The notes: generated by a model not told the origin, from the letters alone. 64,000 nucleotides of DNA from Conchocele bisecta (GCA_029237695.1 CM055279.1:60027530-60091529); one strand, 5' to 3'; shown: positions 1-11,836, numbered from the stretch's first letter. Translations and numbers: made by a program.

Positions 1-2165
1 GGTACTGTATTTCATAATTGGGGTTGGGGGTCGTGATGGCATTGTATTTCATAATTTGGGTTGGGGAACGTGATGGTACTGCATTTCATAATTGGGGTTG
101 GGGGACGTGATGGTACTGTATTCATAATTGGGGGTGGGGGACGTGATGGTACTGTATTTCATAATTGGGGTTGGGGGACGTGATGGTATTGTATTTCTAA
201 TAAGGGTTGGGTTGGGGGGACGTGATGGTACTGTATTTCATTATTATTGGGGGGACGTGATGGTATTGTATTTCATATTGGGGTTGGGGTCATGACGGTA
301 CTGTATTTCATCATTGGGGATGGATCGTGATGGTACTGTATTTCATAATTGGTGTTGGGGGACGTGATAGTACAGTGTTTCATAATTGAAGTTCGGGGAC
401 GTGATGGTTCTGTGCTTCAAATAATTGTGGTTGGCGGACGTGATGGTACTCTGTTTCATCATTGGGATTGGGTCGTGATGGTACTGTATTTCATCATTGG
501 GGTCGAGGGACGTGATGGTACTGTATTTCATCATTGGGGTTGGGTCGTGAGGGTACTTATTTCATCATGGGGTTTGGCGGACGTGAGGTACTGTATTTCA
601 TCATTGGGGTAGGCGGACGTGATTGTACTGTATTTCATTATTGGGGTTGGGGGACGTGATGATACTGTATTTCATTATTGGGGTGAAGGGACGTGATGGT
701 ACTGTATTTCATAATTGTGGTGGGTGACGTGATGGAACTGTATATCATCATTGACGTTGGGGGCGTTATGTGACTGTATTTCATCATTGGGGTTGGGGAA
801 CGTGATGGTTCTGTATGTCATCATTGGCGTTGTGGGACGTGACGTGAGTGTATTTCATGATTGGGGTTGATGTACGTGATGGAACTGTATTTCATGATTG
901 GCTTTGGGGGACGTGATCTGACCTTCTGTTATCATTGGGGTTGGGGACGTGATGGTACTGTATTTCGTCATTGGGGTTGGGGACGTGATAGTACTGTATT
1001 TCATCATTGGGGTTGGGACGTGATGGTACTGTATTTCGTCATTGGGGTTGGGGAGTGATGTATAGTACTGTATACTGCATCATTGGGGTTGGGACGTGAT
1101 GGTACTGTATTTCGTCATTGGGGTTGGGGACGTGATATACTGTATTTCATCATTGGGGTTGGGACCACGGTGAGTGTACTGGGGTAGGATGTATTTCGTC
1201 ATTGGACGTGATGGGACTGTATTTCATCATTGGTGTAGGCGGACGTGATGGTACTGTATTTCATCATTGGGGTTGGGGTCGTGATGGGTCTGAATTTTAT
1301 CATTGGGGTTGGGGACGTGATGGTACTGCATTTCATCGTTGGGGTTGGGGACGTGATGGGACTGTATTTCATGATTGTCGTTGGGGGACGTTATGGTATT
1401 GTATTTCATAATTGGGGTTCGTGGACGTGATGGGACTGTATTTCATCATTGGGTTTGGGGACGTGATGGGACTGTATTTCATCATTGGGGTTGGCGGACG
1501 TGATGGGACTGTATTTCATCATTGGGTTTGGGGACGTGATGGGACTGTATTTCATCATTGGGGTTGGCGGACGTGATGGAACTGTATTTCATCATTGGGG
1601 TTCGTGGACGTGATGGGACTGAATTTTATCATTGGGGTTGTGGGACGTGATGGTACTGTATTTCATCATTGTGGTTGGAGACGTGATGGTACTGTATTTC
1701 ATCTTTGGGGTTGGGGACGTGATGGTACTGTATTTCATCATTGGAGTTGGGGACGTGATGTGACTGTATTTCATCATTGGGGTTGGGGACGTGATGGGAC
1801 TGTATTTCATGATTGCCGTTGGGGGACGTTATGGTACTGTATTTCATAATTGTTGTTCGTGGACGTGATGGGACTTTATTTCATCATTGGGGTTGGGGAC
1901 GTGATGGGACTGTATTTCATGATTGGGGTTGATGTACGTGATGGAACTGTATTTCATGATTGGCGTTGGGGGACGTGATGTGACCTTATGTTATCATTGG
2001 GGTTGGGGACGTGATGGTACTGTATTTCATCATTTGAGTTGGGGACGTGATGAGACTGTATTTCATTGGCGGACGTGATGGGACTGTATTTCATCATTGG
2101 GGTTGGGGTCGTGATGGGACTGTATTTCATCATTGGAGTTGGGAACCTGATGGCACTCTATTAAA
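1..2165. repeat. 36-bp minisatellite array, about 60 copies
   Basis: A unit close to GGGGACGTGATGG-TACTGTATTTCATCATT-GGGGTT repeats from the window edge to about 2165, with substitutions and small indels. The unit is 36 bp, a multiple of three, so several frames stay open over many copies on both strands; these apparent proteins are simple repeats of themselves and are not genes. The array is cut by the window start. Confidence 0.95.
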
Positions 2166-2176
2166 TCATCAGTAGT

Positions 2177-2313
2177 TGACCAAATTTCACGAAATTGAAA
2201 GAAGGCTCATTCTTAAATGTTGATATAATTTAATATTATCGAAAACATTATTGTTTTTACATTGTTTATATAGCCGTAACATTTGGGCAGGTTTCGTGAC
2301 ATAGACAGTAGGT
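2177..2313. mobile_element. Family T half copy
   Basis: This carries the right half of family T: CAAATTTCACGAAA, AGGCTCATTCTTAAAT, AATATTATCGAAAA and a terminal GTTTCGTGACATAGACAG. The left half and central hairpin are missing. It lies just downstream of the globin stop codon, in what would be 3' flanking sequence. Confidence 0.75.
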
Positions 2314-2447
2314 AGACTGATCGCAAATCCCATAAGCCTCATTTCTCCAGTCACAGCCACATATATCTCAATTGCATGCACAGTGTAAACTGTCTCACAC
2401 GGTGTCCGGTTTAGAGAAGTTTCACTGGAGATGCAATGTGCACATAG
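2314..2447. repeat. Fragments of P and J repeats beside the globin 3' end
   Basis: CATAAGCCTCATTTCTCCAG and TCACAGCCACAT belong to dispersed repeat P, and GGTGTCCGGTTTAGAG with TTTCACTG to family J. The globin 3' untranslated region would therefore be largely repeat-derived. I see no clear AATAAA signal on the minus strand right after the stop. Confidence 0.6.
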
Positions 2448-2837
2448 CTATGAGACGGCCGTACAAGCCGACGAACCGTTCATCACAATACACTCATCCC
2501 TCTGAGCTGATTCACCGTCGTGAGTTTGTGGCATAACGTGTATAACGTTTGTTTTCTCCGGCGTCACAATCGGGGCACTTTGTAATTCGGATCTCATCGT
2601 CCGTGCACTTGCCGACGTCGCCGGCGTTTCCGACCGACACATAGAAGTGTTCGACTTCACGGTTTTTATACTAGATTTGTCGGGCGTTGAGTTTCCGTTC
2701 ATTGCATTTTTCTTCATACCCGAACAGATGTGGTATATGATGATGGCGAGGAACGTACGCCACGTCACTTCGACGTCGTCCGACCACACGTGCTCTATAT
2801 GCGGCTGTATTGCGTGTATAAATGGCGTCGAAATAGA
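2448..2837 (-). CDS. Globin, last exon (end of G helix, H helix, C-terminal tail)
   Basis: Haem-binding globin, last coding exon of 130 codons including the stop; the family carries or senses oxygen or works in redox chemistry in the cell. A strong acceptor (TTATTTCTCTATTTCAG) precedes it on the minus strand at 2838. The first residues align with vertebrate beta-globin from codon 105 with no gap. The stretch WSDDVEVTW sits where beta-globin has FTPPVQAAY, and YHICSGMKKN ends the H helix. The splice is phase 0 at globin position G7.0, as in most animal globins. After the fold comes a tail of about 85 residues rich in Ser and Thr, ending at a TAG. Codons are GC-rich compared with the flanks. 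It joins in frame to exon 2 at 10926-11151. The tail and motifs suggest a globin X or neuroglobin-type protein rather than a blood haemoglobin, but I cannot assign the subtype. Confidence 0.88.
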   Translation of the reverse strand, partial: SISTPFIHAIQPHIEHVWSDDVEVTWRTFLAIIIYHICSGMKKNAMNGNSTPDKSSIKTVKSNTSMCRSETPATSASARTMRSELQSAPIVTPEKTNVIHVMPQTHDGESAQRDECIVMNGSSACTAVS

Positions 2838-3361
2838 CTGAAATAGAGAAATAACGCCACATTTGTAATGTATTGGGGGTGGGTGAATCAGAAATATTTG
2901 GAGTTGCGCATGCATTCAAGTCAGTCATGCAATATACATGTACGTAGCCTTCATGTATTGCACATCTTCGCACATTCACGTGTCTCTCCTTATAACACAT
3001 TCATGTAGCCCGATAACGATCTATATTGATTGTTAGAAGCATGACGGGTGCGTCATTGATGGTATGGCGAACAATGCAAATCCTGATCAAACTGTGCGGA
3101 TGAACGGGCTGGTCTGGATCTACATTGGTCGCAAACTTCATAAGCCTCAAACCCCTTAAGCTACCACGGTGTCCGGTTGAGACAGATTACACTGTACTTA
3201 AGATATATGTGACTGTGACTAGAGAAATGCGGTTTATATGATTTGTGACAAGCGTAGCGTCTGATCTAATACAACACTCCTGTAACTTGATAACGATGTA
3301 CATGTACAGTGCTTGTTAGAAGCATGACTGGTGTTTCATTGATGGAATGGCTACCGGAGCA

Positions 3362-3603
3362 GGGGCCCGTTTCACTAAACTTCTTACGACTAAAATGTTC
3401 GTAAGCTCAAATTTAGGATCGTCTAGAAATTTCAATTGACGGATTTACATGTATTGAGCATAGGCTGCATATGCAGCCTATGCTCAATAAATGTAAATCC
3501 AATAATTGTTTTACAAGAAAACAGTGTTGATGTGCAATTTACAGACTATCATAATTTTGCACTTACGAACATTTTAGTCGTACGAAGTTTAGTGAAACGG
3601 TCC
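3362..3603. mobile_element. Family B fold-back MITE, full copy
   Basis: Ends GGGCCCGTTTCACTAAACTT and AAGTTTAGTGAAACGG are inverted repeats, followed inward by CGTACGACTAAAATGTTCGT and its complement. The centre is a palindrome around GGCTGCATATGCAGCC. It has no coding capacity and is about 240 bp. Others are at 14590, 24776, 26720, 27303, 30350 and 58757. Confidence 0.88.
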
Positions 3604-3769
3604 GCAGAACCTTATCAGACTGTGCAGGTGAACAGGCTGAGCTGGATCTACACTGGTCGCGCAACACATAAGCCCCATTTGCCGGTCAGGACCACATATG
3701 ATGCCGCAAAAGGGGAAATACAGTTTAATACATTTTAGTTCTGTGTTTACATGTACTAGTCTGTGTTTA

Positions 3770-6700
3770 CAGTAACATTTAGTAAAGAGTAATGTTTACA
3801 ACGTTACAATGTAGTAAAGAGAGTAATGTTATAACATGTAGTAAATAAGAGTAATGTATTACATGTATTAAGAAGAGTAAGTATTACATTGTAAAGAGAG
3901 TAATTGTATTACATGTAAGTAAAGAGAGTAAGTGTATTACATGAAGTAAGAGAGTAAATGGTTATTACAGTACATGTAGTAAGAGAGTATGAACATGTAT
4001 TCAAGAGAAGTAATTGTAGTAACACATGTAGTTAAGAGTAAATTGTGATAACACTTGTAATAACCGAAGTAATGTATTACAGTAGTTAAGAAGAAGTAAT
4101 GTAATTACATGTAGTAAAGAGAAAGGTAATTGTATTACATTATAAGAGAGTAAATGTATTACATGTAAGTAACAAGTAATGTATTACATGTAATAAGGAG
4201 AGTAATGTATTACATGAAGTAAGTTAAGAAGTAATGTATTACCAATGTAGTAACAGAGTAATGATTAACATGTATTAAGGCAGAGGAAAGGTAGTACATG
4301 TAGTAAGAGAGTAAATGTAATTACATGTAAGTAAACAGAGTAATATGTATTACATTAGTAAGAGAGTAAATGTATTGCAAGTAGTAAGAGAGTTAAATAT
4401 TACATGTAGTAAAAAGAGAATTAATGTAATACATGTAGTAACAGAGTAATGTAATTCCATGTAGTTAACGAAGTAGTAAAGTGTATTACATGTAGTAAAG
4501 AGAGTAATTGAATTACATTATTTAAGAGAGTAATGTATTACATGTACATGTAATTAAGAGAGTAATGTATTTAACATGTAGTAAGAGGGTCATGTATTAC
4601 ATGTAGTAACAGAGTAATGTATTACATGTAGTAACATGTAGTAACAGAGTAATGTATTACATGTAGTAAGAGAGTAATGTATTACATGTACATGTAGTAA
4701 GAGAGTAATGTATTACATGTAGTAAGAGGGTAATGTATTACATGTAGTAACAGAGTAATGTATTACATGTAGTAACATGTAGTAACAGAGTAATGTATTA
4801 CATGTAGTAAGAGAGTAATGTATTACATGTATTAAGAGAGTAAGGTATTACATGTAGTAAGAGAGTAATGTATTACATGTAGTAAGAGAGTAATGTATTA
4901 CATGTAGTAACAGAGTAATGTATTACATGTAGTAACAGAGTAATGTATTACATGTAGTAAGAGAGTAATGTATTACATGTAGTACATGTAACAGAGTAAT
5001 GTATTACATGTAGTAAGAGAGTAATGTATTACATGTAGTAAGAGAGTAATGTATTACATGTAGTAAGAGAGTAAGGTATTACATGTAGTAAGAGAGTAAT
5101 GTATTACATGTAGTAACAGAGTAATGTATTACATGTAGTAAGAGAGTAATGTATTACATGTAGTAAGAGTAAGTAAGGTATTACATGTAGTAAGAGAGTA
5201 ATGTATTACATGTAGTAAGAGAGTAAGGTATTACATGTAGTAAGAGAGTAATGTATTACATGTAGTAACAGAGTAATGTATTACATAGTAGAGAGTAATG
5301 TATTACATGTAGTACATGTAACAGAGTAATGTATTACATGTAGTAAGAGAGTAATGTAGTACATGTAGTAAGAGAGTAATGTATTACATGTAGTAACAGA
5401 GTATGTATTACATGTAGTAAGAGAGTAATGTATTACATGTAGTAAGAGAGTAAGGTATTACATGTAGTAAGAGAGTAATGTATTACATGTAGTAACAGAG
5501 TAATGTATTACATGTAGTAAGAGAGTAATGTATTACATGTAGTAAGAGAGAATGTATTACATGTAGTAAGAGAGTAATGTATTACATGTAGTAAGAGAGT
5601 AAGGTAATTACATGTAGTAAGAGAGTAATGTATTACATGTAGTAAGAGAGTAATGTATTACATGTAGTAACAGAGTAATGTATTACATGTAGTAAGAGAG
5701 TAATGTATTACATGTAGTAAGAGAGTAATGTATTACATGTAGTAAGAGAGTAATGTATTACATGTAGTAACAGAGTAATGTATTACATGTAGTAAGAGAG
5801 TAATGTATTACATGTAGTAAGAGAGTAATGTATTACATGTACATGTAGTAAGAGAGTAATGTATTACATGTAGTAACAGAGTAATGTATTACATGTAGTA
5901 AGAGAGTAATATATTACATGTACATGTAGTAAGAGAGTAATGTATTACATGTACATGTAGTAAGATAGTAATGTATTACATGTACATGTAGTAAGAGAGT
6001 AATGTATTACATGTACATGTAGTAAGAGAGTAATGTATTACATGTACATGTAGTAAGAGAGTAATGTATTACATGTACATGTAGTAAGAGAGTAATGTAT
6101 TACATGTACATGTAGTAAGAGAGTAATATATTACATGTAGTAAGAGAGTAATGTATTACATGTATTAAGATAGTAATGTATTACATGTACATGTAGTAAG
6201 AGAGTAATGTATTACATGTATTAAGATAGTAATGTATTACATGTACATGTAGTAAGAGAGTAATGTATTACATGTAGTAAGAGAGTAATGTATTACATGT
6301 ATTAAGATAGTAATGTATTACATGTACATGTAGTAAGAGAGTAATGTATTACATGTACATGTAGTAAGAGAGTAATATATTACATGTACATGTATTAAGA
6401 GAGTAATATATTACATGTACATGTAGTAAGAGAGTAATGTATTACATGTAGTAAGAGAGTAATGTATTACATGTACATGTAGTAAGAGAGTAATGTATTA
6501 CATGTAGCAAGATAGTAATGTATTACATGTACATGTAGTAAGAGAGTAATGTATTAACTGTACATAAGTAAAGAGTAATATATTACAGTACTGTAAAGAA
6601 AGAGTAATATATACATGAACATGTATTAAGAGAGTAATATATACATACATGTATAAGAATAATTATTACATGTACATGTAGTAAGAGTAGTAATGTATTC

Positions 6701-8388
6701 ATGTACATGTAAGTAAGAGAGTAATGTATTACATGTACATAGTAATAAGAGAGTAATGTATTACATGTACATGTATAAAGAGTAATTATTCATGTACAAT
6801 GTAAGATAAGATAGTAGATGTATTACATGTACATGTAGTAAGAAGTAATATCATGTAACATGTATAAGAGTAATGTATTACATACATGTAGTAATAGAGA
6901 GTATGTGAAACATGTACAGTAGTGTATAAGAGTAATGTATACATGTACATGTAGTAAGATATAAAGTAGTACATGTACATGTAGTAAGAGTAGTAATGTA
7001 ATACATGTACAAGTGTAGTAAGATAGTAATGTATTACATGTACATGTAGTAAAGAGAGTAATGTATTACATGTACATAGTAAGAGAGTAATAAGTAATTA
7101 CATGTACATGTAGTAAGAAGTATAATGTATTACATGTACATGTAGTAAGAGAGTAATGTAATTACATGTACATGTAGTAAGAGAGTAATGTATTACATGT
7201 ATATTGTAGTAGATATTAATGTATTACATGTACATGTATAAGTTGAGTAATGTATTACATGTACATGTAGTAAGAGAGTAATGTATTACATGTACATGTA
7301 GAATTATAGTAATGTATTACATGTCCATGTAGTCAAGAGAGTAATGTATTTACATGTACATGTAGTAAGAGAGTAATGTATTACATGTACATTAGTAAGA
7401 GTATGTATTACAATGTACATGTAGTAAGAGAGTAAAAATTACCTGTACATGTAGTTAGAGTAATATATTAACAAGTACATGTAGTAAGATAGTAATGAAT
7501 ACAATTGTACAATGTAGTTAAGAGAGTAATGTATTACATACAGTGTAGTAAAGAGAGTAATGTATTACATGTACATGTAGTAAGAGAGTAATGTAATTAA
7601 CATGTAATTGTAGTAAGAGTAGTAATTTAATTACATGTACATGTAGTAAAGAGAGTAATGTATTACATGTAGTAAGAGATAAGTATTACTTGAGTAAGAG
7701 GATAATGTATAACTTGTACATGTAGTACGAGAGTAATGTAATACATGTAGTAAGAGAGTAATATATTACATGTACATGTAGTAAGAGATAATGTATTACA
7801 TTGTAAGTAAGTTGAGTAATGTATTACATGAACAATGTATAAGGAGTAACATGTATTACATGTACATGTAAGTAAAAGAGTAATGTATTACATGTAGTAA
7901 GAGAGTAATGTATTACATGTACATAGTAAGATAGTAATGTATTTACAGAAGTAAAGAGAGTAATGTATTACATGTACAGTAAGTAAGAGATAATGTATTA
8001 CATGTACAGTATAAGAGAGTAATGTATTATGTATAAGAGAGTAATGTATTACATGTACATGTAGTAAGAGAGTAATGTATTACATGTATTAAGAGAGTAA
8101 TGTATTACATGTACATGTAAGTAAGAGAGTAATTGTATTACATGTTACATGGTAGTAAGAAGAGTAATTGTATTACATGTAGTAAGAGTAATGTATACAT
8201 GTAGTAAGAGAGTAAATGTTATTACATGTAGTAAGAGTAATGTATTACATGTACAGTTAGTAAGAGAGTAATTGTATTACATTAATGTATTACATGTACA
8301 TGTAGTAAGAGAGTAATGTATTACATGTACATGTAGTAAGAGAGTAATGTATTACATGTAGTAAGAGAGTAATGTATTACATGTATAT
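3770..8388. repeat. TACATGTA satellite array, 4.6 kb
   Basis: Units of about 23 bp (AGAGTAATGTATTACATG plus TAGTA) and 29 bp (with an extra TACATG) alternate. Each unit contains the palindrome TACATGTA and the near palindrome GTAAT-GT-ATTAC, so single strands could fold repeatedly. From about 4600 to 6540 the copies are nearly identical; both flanks, especially 6550-8290, are full of one-base insertions and deletions. It lies wholly inside the globin intron. Confidence 0.95.
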
Positions 8389-9037
8389 ACAGTGTTTATA
8401 TATCACTTTTGGGGCATCAAATGTCGTAAATCCTAAACTAAGCTTGTACATCTTAAAACAAATGTGTTGGCTTTCGGTCGTTGTTCTCAGGGGAGTAGAC
8501 AAAGCAACCAAACAGATTGAATACACCAGGCAACCAATAATATAACTGTTTCCGACAGGCAATTCTATGGCTGGAGATGTACGATCCATCAATATTTATT
8601 ACACTCTTGCAAATTATTTGCACTCGTTTCGTGTGAGAGAAAACCCGTAATCAAATCTTTCCAAATAATACACAGTGAATAGAATACCCGCAATTGCGCG
8701 TCTGTTTTCTTGGAAACCTCGAGCTACCTTGTAAAATGTTTAATTTGTGTTACTGTCAAACTAAAGTTATTTGAACATTTGGAAAGGGTCTCGATCTAGA
8801 ATGTTAATGTGATTGAACACATCACAAACATGAACTGAAATATATCTGGTTAATAGGAAAAAACTGCGTAATTTAGATTTCAAAAAGTTTACATGACGTC
8901 ACAATTGATGTTACACAACATAACGTCAAAACGCGGGAAAACACGTCATTATATAACTATTCATGCGCACATCACAATTCACAGATTATAATCTCAAATA
9001 TAGACTAAATGTGCATATATATCCGCCGTGGAAGTGT
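8389..9037. other. Intronic sequence, nothing recognised
   Basis: AT-rich unique-looking sequence between the satellite and hairpin M. A 71-codon minus-strand open frame (8377-8592) starts within the satellite and shows no domain or splice logic. A TGACGTCA palindrome occurs near 8894 and nothing marks it as functional. Confidence 0.5.
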
Positions 9038-9044
9038 AATAAAT

Positions 9045-9208
9045 AGGATATGCCATCGTAAAATGTTAGAATAGCGGAAATAATACACCTGTGTCCGTCG
9101 GCGACCGTGCAAGCAACTCGTTCGCTACGCTCACTCGTTGCTTACGCGGAAGCCGACGCACACTCGTGTATTATTTACCGCTATTCAAAATATGCGATGG
9201 AATATCCT
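9045..9208. repeat. Hairpin element M
   Basis: Arms AGGATAT-CCATCG, GAATAGCGG-AAATAATACAC and GCAAGC-ACTCGTT pair imperfectly with the sequence ending near 9208, giving a long stem with a short loop. It is non-coding. A related but degraded sequence may lie near 38780-38850. Confidence 0.7.
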
Positions 9209-9535
9209 CCATGTAAAAAATTTCTATTTAAGGAATAAAACCATGGGTTGTACATCATTTGCGGTTTTAAATCGAATCTATCAAAAACACACACTGTCAC
9301 ATGGTTCGCGTTACAGGAAATAACGTGAATATGGCGGGACATCTATTCTTAAATGGTACGTTGTATTGCAACATTTGATGGTTACCTTAATAGATACTGG
9401 TGAACACGTCGTAATAAGGCATTAATTTAGACAAAATGTTGTGTTTTCATTGGTCAAGAAACTAGGGCAAACAATACAATACTAATACATGTAACAATAA
9501 TAATATGCACATATGATTTGCTCGTTAGGAAATGT

Positions 9536-10015
9536 ATTGGCAATTGTGTTGTATGAAGACTTCCTTACCAGCATAGGATATGCTACATGTTTATTATTAT
9601 AGGAACGAATGGCCTTTATGTGGAATTTATCGGGGTATAAACTTGGAAAAGTCGCGGGAATACTGGACGAAGGCCGGAAGGCCTCGTCCAGTATTCCCGC
9701 GACTTTCCAAGTTTATATCCCCGATAAATTCAACAAAAAAGGCCATTCATTCCTTATAATTCCAGCATTTGAAATAAATTCATCAAGAAAATGTGTTTAT
9801 TTTCCGTTTTCTTAAGAATTATTTTAACTGCGCCTGACGGTTACGGAAAGTAATTCGGCATGGGAGTTTACTGGGATATAAATTTTGGACAGAGACTTGC
9901 TACGGACCAATCAAATGCTAGGGAATTGTGTAAATATTTTTGTGCTGCAAATATTGGCAATTGTGTTGTATGGATACTTCTTTACCAGCATAGGGTATGC
10001 TACATGTTTATTATC
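9536..10015. mobile_element. Family L hairpin element bracketed by 63-bp direct repeats
   Basis: The core (about 9600-9945) has a stem built from AACTTGGAAAAGTCGCGGGA and its complement around GGCCGGAAGGCC. A second copy of the core lies reversed at 57608-57955. Here it is bracketed by two 63-bp direct repeats, 9536-9598 and 9953-10015, each reading ATTGGCAATTGTGTTGTAT at the left and GCTACATGTTTATTAT at the right. That is far longer than a normal target-site duplication. Confidence 0.75.
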
Positions 10016-10200
10016 ACTGTGTATTTTTATTGTAGACCCAGTAAACGAGAACGGTAAACATTGGAACACAAGCAAAAAATAAAGGTAAACGGTAAAACGA
10101 GGGTACCGACTTGGAACGGACACTGGACAATACGGTATTATATGGTTAGGTACAGTCTACATGGCGCCATCAAAATGTAATAATCATAATCGCATATACA

Positions 10201-10246
10201 TGTCTATTTTCTATTAAATGATTTATCATTTAATAGAAAATAGACA
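10201..10246. repeat. Perfect hairpin, 22-bp arms
   Basis: TGTCTATTTTCTATTAAATG and the following AT (10201-10222) are exactly mirrored at 10225-10246 with a TT spacer. It lies inside the globin intron. It could be the centre of an old fold-back element. Confidence 0.8.
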
Positions 10247-10326
10247 TATATAGAAATTACTGACGAGTTTCACTGAAACGTATTGGATATCTCCAAGTGC
10301 TCTGCTCTTTGGAGGCTGAAGTCATC

Positions 10327-10738
10327 AAGGTGTATGATCACGTGGTACTAACAACAACAACAAGTACTGAAATTTCCAGAATCCATCCGATTCAAAGTAC
10401 GTATTATTTTATAGTGTCCTTATTACGTAACGGATTTTGATGAAATATGGCGCATCAAACGCGTCTTGTTAAGCTGCATTTGGTGGTCTCTGTATTTTCG
10501 CCCAAACTTCTGTCGTTGATGCGAAGAATCGATTTCCGTGTCTCCGACACGGAAATCGATTCTTAACGACGTAAGTCTGTGCCAAACTCCCTGGACCACC
10601 AAATGCAGCTCATGAAGACGCCTTTGCTGCGCCATATTTAATCAAAATCCGTTGCATATTAAAGAAATAAAATCAAATAATACTTACTTTGGAGTGGGCG
10701 ACGTTGCTGTTGTTGTAACCACGTGATCATACACCTTG
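10327..10738. mobile_element. Family I MITE, copy 1
   Basis: Terminal inverted repeats AAGGTGTATGATCACGTGGT flank inverted arms containing AACGGATTTTGATGAAATATG, shortened here by a base at its end in some copies, and GTTAAGCTGCATTTGGTGGT. The centre is a stem around GATTTCCGTGTCTCCGACAC. About 412 bp, non-coding; apparent 70-codon frames are arm translations. Confidence 0.88.
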
Positions 10739-10925
10739 GTCATGTGATAAACAGAATCTCAAGCTCGTTTCCCTTTGATGTGAGATTTATGAAACTCGCC
10801 CGCCCGCCAGAGGCTCGGTGCATAAATTGTGCGTGACTCATTTCATAAATCTCAGCATAGATCCTCTATATATAACACAAACGCAAATGCGGAGAAAATC
10901 AAAAGAAACGTCATGTACTGCTCAC

Positions 10926-11151
10926 CGACATAAAATCTTTCGGCACTTTGTACGCCCTGTGGTTTTTGCCCATACTTTCCAACAACGTTTGCATCTTTTC
11001 GGGTTCGTCCAATCGCGAAATGCACTTATCCACCGTCGCCATAACGCGTAGCGCGTGTCTCCTTAGCAACGAGTTCTGCCGTAGCTCATCCATGTCTTTT
11101 TCTTTGAATTCGGAGAACACTTCAAGGAGTTCAGGTCTGCTCTCAAACATG
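10926..11151 (-). CDS. Globin, exon 2 (B12 to G7, with both haem histidines)
   Basis: Middle coding exon of the globin gene, 226 bp, giving 75 full codons plus one base. On the minus strand the acceptor TCCTTCTGTTCCAG precedes 11151 and the donor GTGAGC follows 10926. It starts in phase 2, exactly the B12.2 intron position of animal globins. The Pro of SRPELL falls at C2 and the Phe of EVF at CD1. The distal E7 His is in RRHALRVM and the proximal F8 His in GKNHRAYKVP. The EF region is three residues longer than beta-globin, as is usual in neuroglobin-like proteins. The region is GC-richer than its surroundings. Reading frame and phase fit the last exon at 2448-2837. Exon 1 was not found. I am sure of the family and unsure of the subtype. 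Confidence 0.92.
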
Positions 11152-11175
11152 CTGGAACAGAAGGATACACGTTAT

Positions 11176-11836
11176 AAATAGAGAATAGTAGATTTATATA
11201 GTGCCGTGCTGAATGGGAAAAAATATCTGGCCCGGCACGGAAACGGGATGTGCGAGGCATAGCCTCGCCCATCCCGTTTCCTAAGCCTTGCCATATATTT
11301 ATTCCCATTCACGGCACTAACGTACTATTATATTTATCCCGTCAACACCTACAAATGGCTTTAAAATGCAATAAAAATAACAGCAGCCACCGCACATATT
11401 CATACGCAGTGATTAGGTCGTATTGACAGGATATCAAAAATGTTTCACGGCACCGTGTTTCACGGCACAAATGCACTGTGTTGACGGGATAAATAGAGAA
11501 TACATGTAGTAGATTAGTGCCGTGAATGGGAAAAACTATCTGGCAAGGGTTACGAAACAACAGAGCCTCGCTCATCGCGTTTCCGTGCCGCGCCAGATAT
11601 CTTTTCCCATTCACGGCAGTAACCTGCTAATAGTAGTCTATTTATCCCGTCAACACCTACAAATAACTTTAAATGCAAAATATAACCCCAGCCCGCATCC
11701 TCAAAATCGGAGAAATTACTAGTATGACAATCGCACATATTCATACGCAATGATTAGGTCGTATTGACAGGATATCAATAATATTTCACGGCACCGTGTT
11801 TCACGGCACACACGCACTGTGTTGACGGGATAAATA
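11176..11836. mobile_element. Family A block, two hairpins in a row
   Basis: Two stems begin with AGTGCCGTGAATGGGAAAA (the first slightly altered) and contain AAACGGGATG. Each is followed by a spacer with GTCAACACCTACAAATGGCT and CACGGCACCGTGTTTCACGG and closed by GTTGACGGGATAAAT. It lies in globin intron 1, just upstream of exon 2. No coding capacity. Confidence 0.85.

Larger units (their letters stand above)
2838..10925 (-). other. Globin intron 2 (G7.0), 8.1 kb, repeat-filled
   Basis: The intron is defined by the donor GTGAGC after codon TCG (exon 2 ends at 10926) and the acceptor CAG before 2837. Going up the plus strand it holds P-repeat fragments, a B element, the 4.6-kb TACATGTA satellite, hairpins M and L, a 22-bp-armed hairpin and an I element. 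I saw no additional exon in it. Confidence 0.8.

Noticed and set aside
343..1849. Many 60-87 codon frames on both strands with HHWGWGRDGTVF-type repeats
   Set aside because: The unit of the minisatellite is 36 bp, so frames stay open by arithmetic. The peptides are translated repeats with no start or splice logic.
2671..3000. 109-codon minus-strand frame overlapping the globin last exon
   Set aside because: It is out of frame with the globin fold. The globin frame aligns gap-free to the H helix and has the acceptor in the right phase.
3770..8388. CRISPR-like array or bacterial repeat region
   Set aside because: Units are contiguous with no unique spacers, and the region is an intron of an animal gene.
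10423..10635. Conserved 70-72 codon frames with HELHLVVQGV, seen also at 12466 and 59503
   Set aside because: Conservation comes from the family I inverted repeat, not from protein function. Frames break at the central stem.
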